NCBI RefSeq assembly: GCF_030247195.1
Contig: NC_080671.1
Coordinates: 310,001-374,000 of the forward strand
Length of the DNA: 64,000 nt
Source: Topomyia yanbarensis
Taxonomy: Eukaryota > Arthropoda > Insecta > Diptera > Culicidae
Direction of reading: 5' to 3'
Translations under genes and position numbers: made by a program
Part shown: one piece after another, positions 54,596-64,000 of the stretch
Position numbering within the stretch: position 1 is the stretch's first letter
Layout of the letters: the number at the start of each line of letters is the position of its first letter
The notes under the pieces: model-generated
The model's database searches: none
Seen by the model: only the letters and a program-made list of their open reading frames with translations
What the model was told of the DNA's origin: nothing

Positions 54596-56380
54596 TATAT
54601 TGATAGACATTCAAACATTGAAAGAACTTCGCGACTTGCTTCCCTCGACTCTTTTGGCTGTTATAGTTATTTTCGTGTCTCCCAACGTTGCTGTGATCTC
54701 TCGACTCTTGAGCATTGCAAGAATCCTCTATCGGTTTTTCCACTCCAAGAAAAGCGCAAATTGCTATTTCCTTGAAATCAAGGGTTTTCTCAATAAGTTT
54801 TACTATGGTATGTAGGGCTGTTTCCGTAGATTTGCCCTTTTGACGGCAAACTGGTACTTGTTTAGCGGAGCTTTCGATAAGTGCTCCGTTCGAATATAGT
54901 GGTCCAGCAGTTTTTCCATCAGTTTTAGAAGTGTTGATGTCAAACTAATAGGTCTAAAGGCCTTGGGTAGTGTCAGGTCTTCTTTATCCGGTTTTGGAAT
55001 AAATATTACCCTAACTTCTCTCCAGCTTATAGATGTGTGCCCAAGCATAAGACTGGATCTCAGAATGTTTAGTAGATCCGGAAGAATTATGTCTGCTGAT
55101 TTTTGTAGCAATATTGGAAGAATGTTATCAGGGCCGGGCGATTTGTAGGGTTCGAAGGTGTTGATAGCCCATTTAATTAGAGATGGTGTGAAAATCTGAC
55201 AGACCAGTTTTTGTGATGCCTCACAAGTCCTGTTAGGACGGAGTCCATCACAATCCTGATCTGTCGAATTCTCATCTTTCGCAACCGACCCAGGAAAGTG
55301 GGTGTTCATTAGAACATCCAATGCTTCACTATTGCCAATTGTAAGAGAGCATTGCCTTTTTTCACTTGCCCTAGGCCATTAGGGATCACATTTGATAAGG
55401 CTTTTTGAAGGCGAACTGCCTCTGTAAAGTTTTCGATGTGTTCACAAAACTCGCGCATTGATAGTTTTTTAGCCTTTCTCAACTCGATGTTGTATTTGGT
55501 AAGAGCGATCCTGTAGTTGAACAGGCGCCTAGCTTCGTTCCTAAGTGTTGCTAGATTTTCGTTCCACCAAGGAACATCACGACATAAAGACCTCGTTACA
55601 AGAGGGCAACTGTCATTATAAGCGGTTTTGATCCTCTTTTGTAGGTTGTTTGCTGCATTATCCAGATCTGCCGGAGTTTGGATCTTACTCCCCGTTCTTT
55701 TCGACTGTTCCAGGTGTGAGCGGAATACACACCAATTTGTTTTCCTTATTTCCCTGTGTTTTTGCACTGTGAGTTTATTGGCATCTATGGCGAACATTAT
55801 GTGTCTGTAATCCGACAGACTAGGCTCGTCAGAAACGTGCCAACTCTTTATCTTTTCCGTTATTTGAGCGCTGCGTACTGTAAGGTCCAGTGCTTCGCTG
55901 CGATCATAAATGTAGGTACAACTCCCTTGTTACATGCATTGACATCGTTTAACGATAGGTATTCTAGTAGGTACTCACCTCTAGTATTTATATCCGTGCT
56001 ACCCCATATTGGTTGATGTGCATTGGCATCACATCCAATGATAAAGGGCTTGTTTATGTTTATGCAGTACTTTATGAGGGCATCGATTTCAGAAGGTGGT
56101 GCTGTATCCGAATCGCCAGGGAAGTAGGCAGATGCGATCACAATCTCCTGCTTTCCTCTAGCCGTTGGTGCTTCCACTATTATTGCAACGATGTCTTGTT
56201 GAATGAATTCCGTAATTGGAGAGAATTTAAATGCTCTGTTTATCAAAACTGCAGCTCTTGGAGTTGGCTGGTCGATCCAATATACTAACCTGTGAGCTGA
56301 GGAATTTAAGCCAAAGATTTTGTGCTTATTTGCCCACGGCTCCTGTAGAAGAGCGATTTACGTTCACTTGAATGCAGCGA
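54596..56380 (-). pseudogene. LOA-type LINE ORF2: endonuclease, linker and partial RT
   Basis: Minus strand. The endonuclease carries KQEIVIASAYFPGDSDTAPP and IIGCDANAHQPIWGSTDINT (about 56075-55985; the CDANAH catalytic block), then RGEYLLEYLSLNDVNACNKG. The linker follows with VPWWNENLATLRNEARRLFN (about 55570), then RT entry with PYKSPGPDNILPILLQKSAD (about 55150) and KAFRPISLTSTLLKLMEKLL (about 54960). The last recognisable piece is a motif-A-like segment near 54740-54640. The GSTDIN..RGE motif points to the LOA group. Most of RT and any RNase H are absent: the element is cut on its 3' side, unusual for target-primed insertion, which normally loses 5' sequence. Confidence 0.82.
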
Positions 56381-57141
56381 ATGCTGCTCATTTTTTTGGT
56401 GTCGTTTTTGGGGCCAATTCTTCGCCTCCTTCATTGTACTGACGGCTAGTCACAGGCTGTGTGCTGTTCAACGTTCTAGTGGCCTTTTTTGGCCCAGTAT
56501 TTTCTTCGACTCTTGCCGTTTGCGCACCTTCGTCTGCAGGGGGTTTTCGATCCTGGCGTATCAGTTCGTGAGCCGCATAGAGTAGGGTGCTTTTGTGTTT
56601 TGCTCGTAAGACGGGCTGCTACCGATGCACTCGTTACCATTGCTGCAGGCTTGCTACGATCAGAAGTCCGTTGTGAGGTGCTCCGTATTGGCTCACCCAC
56701 AGGAGCTTTTACAGACCATGCTTGCTTAGAACTTCCACGTTCGGCGATGGCCGGGCCCCCCTTCAGCTGGCGCATTCTAGCCTTTCCGAATACGTAGTTC
56801 AGCTGGTTGTATTGGGAGATTATCAGTTTCGCTGAACTCTCATCTACCATCAACAGGAGCTCTACCATTGCCAATTCTAGCGCTTCAGTGTGTTTGTGGC
56901 CGTTTCTCAGCATTTCTTCGCCGCTCCGCTTAAGTGATGAGTTCTTCCTGTTCCTCTTGTTTTGTTCTCGGAGACCTTCAACCTACCGGGTGCTCCGCCG
57001 GACTGGTCTGTGTCCTCCTTGGCCACTGTCCGATCCTTGTCTCTATCTGGAGAGTTGAGAATAGACGAAGTGCAGGACACGACTTTCCGCGCAATCCTTC
57101 TCCTCTTCCACCTCCATCGCCGCAATCTCCTCCAAACTCAT
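56381..57141 (-). pseudogene. LOA-type LINE ORF1 (Gag-like)
   Basis: The likely start is MSLEEIAAMEVEEEKDCAES near 57141. After a frameshift the 145-codon frame 56476-56913 continues (AMVELLLMVDESSAKLIISQ, YNQLNYVFGKARMRQL), with a Ser/Thr/Lys/Arg-rich C-terminal part (KSRRKYWAKKG). ORF1 proteins of this group bind element RNA. No zinc knuckle was seen before 56381, where the frames decay. Confidence 0.65.
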
Positions 57142-57500
57142 GTTTATAGTGTTCTTAGTGTTTTCCGTTTTGTTCCCACGAATAGCTAGGGAAAGAAAGT
57201 CAACCCTGTCAGAGCCCCGCTGGACAGGGTAAGGGCAAAAATAGTACGGAGTGCGCCCTGGTGCCCCACAGGCTCCGTGCGCGGCTTGGTATTTGTCATC
57301 ACTTCGGATCCCAGTCCTAGTTTTACGTAGGGCTGGGGTTCGAAGTGTTGATGACCCCCCCCCCCCCCCCTCCCCCGGCCATTCATCCCTCGGCACGGGT
57401 CGCGTCACACCTTGGATTGGGGCATAAATTCTACGGTACGGGTTTTGAGGCCCGTCCGTTGGCACCCTCTCATTTCGATGCTATACCAGAACGGAACGAG
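57142..57500 (-). mobile_element. LOA-type LINE 5' region
   Basis: Upstream of ORF1 on the minus strand is a GC-richer stretch ending near GAGAGGGTGCCAACGG (about 57465). It contains a C16/G16 tract (57355-57370). The LINE thus keeps its 5' end. The exact 5' boundary was not determined. Confidence 0.5.
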
Positions 57501-58733
57501 CAACCGGGGATGTAAAAATTAGTTCACTTCTGCGGCATCTGCTAACTTTTGGTCACAAAGTAGTGCGAAGTGTCATTACTGATAAATCCTGGGTTGCAAC
57601 TCCGTTATTGATCGGTAGTAGTTGAATTTGCACGGAGAATCAATAGATGATAACGCCTTGGAGTAACAAATCATCATTCAATGTACAACTCTTGGTAATC
57701 CAACGTTGTGTATTGATCAATACCGGCGCCGGTCGAGCGAGTACGTACATCGCAGCTGGAAAAAGAAGGAATTTTAGACCGACACTTGTTATTACTAGAG
57801 TCCGTATATATTACTGTGCACTGCTTAAGTGTCACAGCAGTCCGGCCACTAGAAGACTCATTAGGTGCCTGAAAATATGGTTTAGGAATCAAACGATAAA
57901 TAGCGAGAAAATGTCCAGTAGTATACCTAATTCATATATTGTTGTTAAAGACAATGAGAATATAAAATAATTTTGAGCGGCCCAAGATAAGCATTAACTG
58001 TAAGTGAATACTTTACTTTGCATTATGGGCACACAAGCATCAGGGCGCTAAGTCCTATAGCAATATTCTGCATGTAGGAGCAGTAAAGGCATGATTTGGG
58101 GTAAAGTGGATATTCAATATGTTTTCCTACGAGACTTTGTAAATAAAAATATTTAAAATGCAAGCTATATGTTGCACGGAAACCATACTTTCGTGTTCAA
58201 AACAATTTCAACATGACTTGACCAAGCGCAGAATTCTATTATTGGCAATGACGTGTTCTATTAGGTTCTTAAATATTTTTTAAAAAAAATTTATGCTAGT
58301 TTCGGTCCGTTAAGGTAATTTTAAAAGTTTGGAATGAAATTTTTTTTCCTTATAGAAAAGATTCCGTATTTAATAAATTTGCGTTAAATAATGTAATTTT
58401 TTATCAAACTTTGTATGGATATATCTACTGGCCTAATAACACTAGTTTACAGTATTTCTGAACAAAATTAGCCAGTGGTCATTTTACGTGTAAAATCGTA
58501 TGCTGAATCCGAAAATGAGGTCCAAAAAATTTACAGTAGAACAGTTTTTGAGTTACAGTGAAAAAATGAATTTCACCTTTAAAATTAAAAGTACGTTCAG
58601 TAAAATAAAACTATCTTCGGTTGTAGTGCATCGATTTGAAACATTATTATGTTGAATTGAAGGTAATTGAATGCTCTTTCGATCGTTTAGAACACTTTGT
58701 TTTAGTTCGACTACTGGTTCAAACGTTGTTTAC
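57501..58733. other. No recognised gene
   Basis: Moderately AT-rich to 57980, then strongly AT-rich. The 107-codon frame at 57647-57970 has no motif. Confidence 0.35.
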
Positions 58734-60286
58734 GAATCCAATTAACTTTTTCCTAATTTTTCGTCATTTTTTGAAGAAAAATGAACGTGTGGTCAATATT
58801 TTCGGCAAGATAAAGCAATCCTATAAATTATATTTTCATGGGAAATTAAAGCCTACTAATAACCAATGAAAATAAGCACTCGTTAGTTTGAATCCGATAA
58901 AAATTGCGAAAGTTGTTCATTTTTTTGTAAAATGGCAATTTTTGTGTTTCTCTGGGTCAACTTACTGAACCGTCTCGATTCCAATTTTTTCTAGAGCTTG
59001 TTTCATAGGGACTCTCTGTCAGAATTCTGTTAAACAAGTAAATGGAAGAATTTTATAAGAATTTAATGTGGGGTAATATTTGAACTCGTTTATCAAAATA
59101 AGTAAGACTTCTGATAAGAATAATTTCAGGCTCAAAGTCATCGAATGATTGGTATACAATACTGCGTGTAATACTTACAAGTGTATTGCATAAACTTAAC
59201 ATTCTTATGATACAAAATTCGTTGTAAAGTAAACCCGCACACGTTATAAAATTCGTATTTTGAAACGCTAGCTGTTCAACTGGGTTTTGTACAATGTTAA
59301 TACAAACTATGCGAAACCGTATAAATTTGTGATACTACATGCGTCAAGTATTATAAAATTAATAATTTGTAACACTTTTATTTTGTGTTCTCTCATAGAA
59401 CATCTAGCAGTTCGTGTTTTCAAATTATGTAGGACATCGAATAAGACTTATTTTAGGTTTAAAATCAAAAATCTGAACGTAAGAATGATTTGGAGAACGT
59501 AGAATATTTTGTAATAGCACTTAGATGTTTTACGTAATATATTGTAGTATGTTGAAGTTTTGTGAACCAGTACAATAAAATCGATACATCGTAGAAGCCA
59601 ATGTGAATCCAATATAATTTCAAATTATAAACTTCTAGACGTTTTAATAACGTAAAATAAATTGTTAGTAGAACAAAACGTGACGAAATAGGTGGATAAG
59701 TCATCATTCGTGAAACTAGTGCCCGAATTAATCATTTTGCACTGTCATAAGCTTCCAATGTGTGTATAAAAGCATTGTGAAGCGTTCAGTTTACAACGTA
59801 TTTTGTACATATACGATTCTGTATGACACATGTAAATATTATACGCTTTTAAGGCCAAATTTTTGATGACATTACTCCACTGAGCCTGAAATTATTGTTA
59901 TAAGAAGTCTTTAATCTTTTGGATAAACGAGTTCGAATATTACCCCACATTAAATTCTCTCAAAATTCTTCCATTTGATTATTTAACAGAATTCTGACAG
60001 AGAGTCCCATATATTATTAAACAAGTCCTAGAAAAAATTGGAATCGAGACGGTTCAATAAGTTGACCCAGAGAAACACAAAAATTGCCATTTTACAAAAA
60101 ATTGAATAACTTTCGCAATTTTCATCGGATTCAAACTAAAAAGTGCTTATTTTCATTGGTTATTAGTAGGCTTTAATTTCCTATGAAAATATAATTTTTA
60201 GGATTGCTGTATCTTGCCGAAAATATTGACCACACGCTCATTTTTCTTCAAAAAATGACAAAAATTAAGAAAAAGTTCAATAGATT
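58734..60286. mobile_element. Foldback element, about 410-bp arms
   Basis: The left arm (about 58734-59148) and right arm (about 59863-60286) are inverted copies. Shared blocks include CTGGGTCAACTTACTGAACC and its complement, TCGATTCCAATTTTTTCTAG, AGGCTTTAATTTC and AATGTGGGGTAATATTTGAA versus TTCGAATATTACCCCACATT. The central 0.7 kb is unique but also AT-rich. The right arm ends exactly where a LINE fragment begins, so the element is truncated or interrupted there. Confidence 0.8.
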
Positions 60287-60948
60287 CTGGAGTGGACTCC
60301 ATTCGTGACTTGGGAGTGCTGTTTGATAGAAAGCTTAGCTTCTCGGATCACATCACCGCAACGACGGCGGAGGCATTCGCAACATTTGGATTCCTGAAGC
60401 GAAATGTCGCTGGCTTTGACGATTTCTACGCACTAAAATCTCCATATTGCGGATTGATGCGAAGTATGCTGTGCAAGTGTGGGCTCCACATCACAACGTC
60501 CAAATAAACCGGTTAGAACGAGTATAAAAATATTTCGTGCGATTTGCTCTAAGAAATTTGCGGTGGAATGACCCTGGTCCTTTACCACCTTATAACGAAA
60601 AATGTGTGCTACTTGAGTTGCTGACGTTAGAGTTCCGCCACACATTCTTGCAAAGAATATTTATATTCGATATTTTGTGTAGTGTATATTGACAGCCCAA
60701 ATATTCTTGTGATTAATGTATTTCTACCTCCCCATGCTCTAAGAAACCTTCTTTTGTGTATTGTGGATGCTGTTACAAATTCAACGAAACCTCTCATTTG
60801 TTTGATTTTAATGTCACTAAATCTAATTATAAGTTAGCTATTAATTTTTTTTAATAATTTAGAAGTTAGATAGTATGTTAATTTTATATAAACTGTACGG
60901 TATCTACCGAAGATCGGAACAAATAAATAAAAAATAAACTCCAAGGTT
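60287..60948 (+). pseudogene. 5'-truncated CR1/Jockey-like LINE 3' end
   Basis: It starts inside the RT thumb region (VDSIRDLGVLFDRKLSFSDH, then AFATFGFLKRNVAGFDDFYA). After a frameshift comes NRLERV-KYFVRFALRNLRW, then the C-terminal block RHTFLQRIFIFDIL near 60640-60680. It ends with TACCGAAGATCGGAACAAAT and an AATAAATAAAAAATAAA tail. It is a relative of the RT frame at 12195-13538. Retention of the 3' tail and loss of the 5' part is the normal outcome of incomplete reverse transcription. Confidence 0.8.
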
Positions 60949-61040
60949 CAGTTACAGAGAAAACAATTATATTTCCGCCGCATGAAAAGATCTCTACGCG
61001 CAGGGCAGGCGTCACACCTTTCTGCACTATTTATTTTTTA
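60949..61040. other. Short intervening DNA
   Basis: Nothing recognised. Confidence 0.4.
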
Positions 61041-61362
61041 CTGAAGGAAAAAAATGGATAAACCAATTTGTGCATGAGGACACAAGACCTACCTGTTTCA
61101 CTCGTCAGTAAGTGACACCAACTTGCTGCCAGAATGACAATATATGCAAACTAACACCAAATTGGAACCAGTTAGCCAGCAATCCGAATAGTTCACTAAA
61201 CATGTGGCACTGCTTAACGCACTGACGAGTATTGAGAAACGAACTGTGTTTTTGTATGAGAGCCAAACGGCTGCGAGTATGCAACATTTATTTTTGACCT
61301 ATAAGAAAAAAATTGGATGAACCAATTTACGCATGACGGCACAAGGCCTACCTAACTTAAAA
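61041..61362. repeat. Direct repeat pair about 258 bp apart
   Basis: The block at 61041-61098 (GGATAAACCAATTTGTGCAT, GACACAAGACCTACCT) recurs at 61299-61355 (GGATGAACCAATTTACGCAT, GGCACAAGGCCTACCT). The intervening DNA contains ACGAGT/ACTCGT echoes. It may be an old tandem duplication or a degraded element. Confidence 0.6.
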
Positions 61363-62040
61363 AATTGCATTTGAATGTTTTGTGTCACATTCCCGAGATC
61401 TGATGGACTATCAACACTAGTTTGATTGAATATACTTTTTACACCATATATCTATTTAAAAGACCTACGGCTCCTTCAGCCAACGCACTGCGCGCCGTAT
61501 CAAATAAACGATTTATATATTATTGTCATATATTTGTTCCGGCAGTTCGAATGGTACGGTATTGGTCTTAAATGCCGTCATATGTTCGAGTTCCAATCAA
61601 GAAGGATTCTTAGTGTATGTGAGATCGTAATAATATCCGTATGATATCCTGTGCACTACAAAATATTTCAAATAAAAAATATTGATTTTTTGTGTATATT
61701 AAACCAAGACATGCAAATTATAATTGTAAATTACTACCACTAGAAAAATCGACATTAATTTTCATAGCAGGATATTGCCAAATTGCAAAATATATACCAA
61801 ACCACCAAGCACACCTAAAAAGATACTCATAAAGCACCCGCGCCAGTGCGAAACTTTCTATCATAAAGCCAGGCAAAATGTCCTTCCATGAACGAAACAA
61901 TTTCCCCTCCCCATACGCCACTACAAACCGACCGCATTTGACCCATTGCCCGGAGGTAGTGGCAATATCCGCTTGATTTATATGCCTTTTAGTATGATCA
62001 TCGCGCGCAGTTTCCCTCCCGGCTCGTGGCTGACGCGAAA
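61363..62040. other. No recognised gene; possible promoter at its end
   Basis: Mostly AT-rich. At 61977-61984 the sequence TTTATATG lies about 30 bases before CAGT at 62008-62011, a spacing that would suit a TATA box and an arthropod initiator upstream of the small open frame at 62041. Confidence 0.3.
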
Positions 62041-62139
62041 ATGAAAGCCCTCCTGACACCGATGCTGCTGGTGATGCTCAACTTGCTGGCAACAGCGCGA
62101 ACATCATCAATAATGGGCTCGTTTGGTGCCATGCCATAA
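62041..62139 (+). CDS. Candidate small secreted peptide or signal-peptide exon
   Basis: A 32-codon frame reads MKALLTPMLLVMLNLLATAR, then TSSIMGSFGAMP, stop TAA. The first 19 residues form a classic signal peptide: Lys at position 2, a hydrophobic core of Leu/Met/Val, and a small-residue ATA cleavage site. The start has a favourable insect context (GCGAAAATG). The codons are G/C-ending, unlike the AT-rich surroundings, and a TATA/initiator pair lies upstream. It is too short for a normal preprohormone, so either it is the first exon of a longer gene or it is chance. The opposite strand is also open (61998-62243), which lowers confidence. Confidence 0.25.
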   Translation: MKALLTPMLLVMLNLLATARTSSIMGSFGAMP

Positions 62140-64000
62140 TACATGTGGTGATGCGTGCTGAAAAACATGAACTTCTTGCTCACGAGGAGGCCTTTGTGTG
62201 GTAGCGGGTGACATGGACAACCTACATACTGTCGCACACACACACATACACACTTTAGGACTCGTTCAGGGAAAGTTGTTATCTAAGCTGCAGGAAGGAG
62301 GGAGTTTTTCCGTTGTATCTACCTAAGCTGACATTGTCTCCCAGGAGGGAACCTTTCCGTATTTCTTCTTCTGCTGATGGTGTCGTTAATGGAATGATGG
62401 ATGGGTTCATTGAAAAAACATGCTGAAAAGTTGCAATAACAGCTCACAGGGATTGTTAGGGAGAATTTTCTTTACATTGAACAAGCTACCGTACGCCTCC
62501 ATCACATTGAATTGAACGGAGTCGCATGGTAACTTTTGAGGGCTCGTGCGAAATACCAACTTACAATTTCACTCGTTAAAACGACGACCAGGAACGAAAC
62601 CTGATAACACGTTCCATTGCGCCATGATAGCCAATTTGCGGTAAACACAATGAACCACTCAATCATGCATCCCGTGGGCGAGTTTTGCATCAGTGCAAAA
62701 TGCCACACATCCCACGTGATTCGAAATAAATTGGCATATAAATTATTGGTTTCGGTGCACTTTCGCTGCGGTGTTCCACACGACTTCAATGATGAATGTT
62801 GGTACGAAATGAATGTTCTCGATGTACAGAGTGTTGATTGTTTAGAAATATTTTTTGCTGCTTTGAAAGCAGTGGCAATGTTATTTTTGGCAAATTGTGA
62901 TTTTTAGGAACTGCAAAACTCACTGTAAATAATATTATTTATTGAATATTATTTCTTCCACCGTTTCGGTTCTGACCTTTCACTAAGTTGAAATTATATG
63001 AATGTGTCTTGGTCCTTGTTTCTCCGAATCAATTAGGTCACGATTAACACATTCGGAGCAGCTTACGTTCGCTTTCGAACATTTCACTATTCTCGTTTCA
63101 GCCCTTATCAGAGACACCCTGGCACCTTTCCTATTTGAGTACAAATTAGCCACATAAAAAGTAATAGTTATAGTCGTGTTCGTCCGACTGGCGGCCGAGC
63201 AAGCAAAAGCCTTCCAAAGAATGTGATCGAGCTTGAAACCTTTTTTATATCCAAGAACCTTTTCCTAATTGAGGTTCTTCACAGCCCTAATTCAATATGA
63301 TGGAATGTAACGCGTACGTTTAAAAGTTGTTCATCAAGGTTAATACCCTCGCAAATTCTACAAGAAAATGTGATTCCATCTTCACCTGACGGATGTAGGT
63401 TGGCTCATCGTATGGGACGATAAAACGAATTAGTCTTCTCCGAAATTAATTTTCCCGAGCATCTCAAATTGATCGCCCACTCACTCACTTATCTACGACC
63501 AAGCTGCTGTGGATGCTGGTGGAAGGAAACCATCAAGACCAAATCCTTCAGGCCCATTTATGATAGCAATCTCCTGTGCCAGCAGTAGTTTTATGACCTC
63601 CTAAATTGTTTTCTTCTCATTCTGGGAGTGTGAAATAAATGCCATGAGACACTTCTCAGTCGACACGTTGCTGGAATCGGTTCTCCGGTTGTCATGATGA
63701 ATCTTTCGGTAGCATGGTTCCGGTTCTGGTCGTCTCGAACGACGATTGGTGACGAGTCTGGGTAAATTGATAGAAGCAATAAATGCGGATGTTGGCCCAG
63801 ATTAGAGGCCTACGATTTATGTGGTCTGTAAATTACTTGAAGTAATCATTAGGATGTTTTCTCCTTGGCTATACTTTCCTGCTACTTTTCAGAGCATGAA
63901 TCAGAGCGACTTGTGCAATTTTCGATTAGAGTTAAATTTGTTAAACTTTTATAATGTAATTAAAAGCATATCGCAAAGAAATAAACGTTAAATACGAAAT
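62140..64000. other. Mixed DNA, no gene assigned
   Basis: It contains a short (CA)n tract at about 62229-62253. Open frames up to 96 codons on both strands (62502-62907) overlap one another and have no motif. No repeat family recognised elsewhere in the window occurs here, so it may be closer to single-copy sequence. Confidence 0.35.

Noticed and set aside
1..64000. Endogenous viral insertion (flavivirus or rhabdovirus-like)
   Set aside because: None of the translated segments shows recognisable viral non-retroviral proteins; all polymerase motifs found are of retrotransposon type.

Overview
This window looks like a transposon-dominated stretch of a mosquito genome, most likely culicine and Aedes-like. 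Evidence: AT-rich DNA without bacterial gene organisation; several non-LTR retrotransposon relics of I/LOA, R1 and CR1/Jockey-like types; a broken mdg1/412-like Ty3/gypsy element; tRNA-derived SINEs; many palindromic MITEs; and a recurring module (microsatellite plus the GC-rich hairpin GGCCCTCCGGGCC) that I associate with Aedes repeats. The organism call is an inference. I found no host protein-coding gene I would defend. The best candidate is a 32-codon signal-peptide-like frame at 62041-62139.

Layout. 1-7200: AT-rich repeats. These include a palindromic element at 2914-5119 that carries a decayed gene of a family I cannot name (3619-4340), and a repeat copy interrupted by a 179-bp insert flanked by a perfect 23-bp duplication. 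7200-14000: one microsatellite-bearing element, two LINE fragments in opposite orientation (RNase H on +, endonuclease on -), a dispersed repeat, a LINE C-terminal piece, and a long reverse transcriptase frame (12195-13538, -). 14238-20737: a large inverted repeat (arms about 2.25 kb, spacer 2 kb) with a palindromic MITE in the spacer. 20738-24600: low-information DNA with a short copy of the same element family. 24628-27545: a dispersed repeat split by about 2.1 kb of degenerate tandem repeats and a 90-bp perfect-style palindrome. 28074-29267: a pogo/Tigger-like TIR element with another TIR element nested inside.

30246-34245: a 4.0-kb hAT-type element with a perfect 8-bp target-site duplication. 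It is packed with later insertions: a SINE with its own TSD, palindromic MITEs and a 225-bp Helitron-like element. 34254-37974: mostly non-repetitive sequence. 37975-40920: tandem repeats of about 210 bp, a Charlie-like hAT MITE and an R1-type LINE on the minus strand. 41590-50298: a minus-strand Ty3/gypsy element (gag, protease, RT, RNase H, integrase core in order). It is split by a 4.7-kb insertion block (containing a foldback element and a tRNA-derived SINE) and by a MITE with perfect 45-bp arms around a tRNA-like cassette. 50311-51262: a palindromic MITE containing a second MITE. 52950-57500: a plus-strand CR1/Jockey-like LINE meeting a minus-strand LOA-type LINE. 58734-60948: a foldback element ending at a 5'-truncated LINE. 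61000-64000: sparse, probably closer to single-copy DNA.

Nothing here forms an operon-like or cooperative gene system. The interest lies in nested insertion chronology, palindromic elements able to make long hairpin RNA, possible Pol III cassettes and one unidentified gene relic. All coordinates of decayed elements are approximate to tens of bases unless a target-site duplication is quoted.
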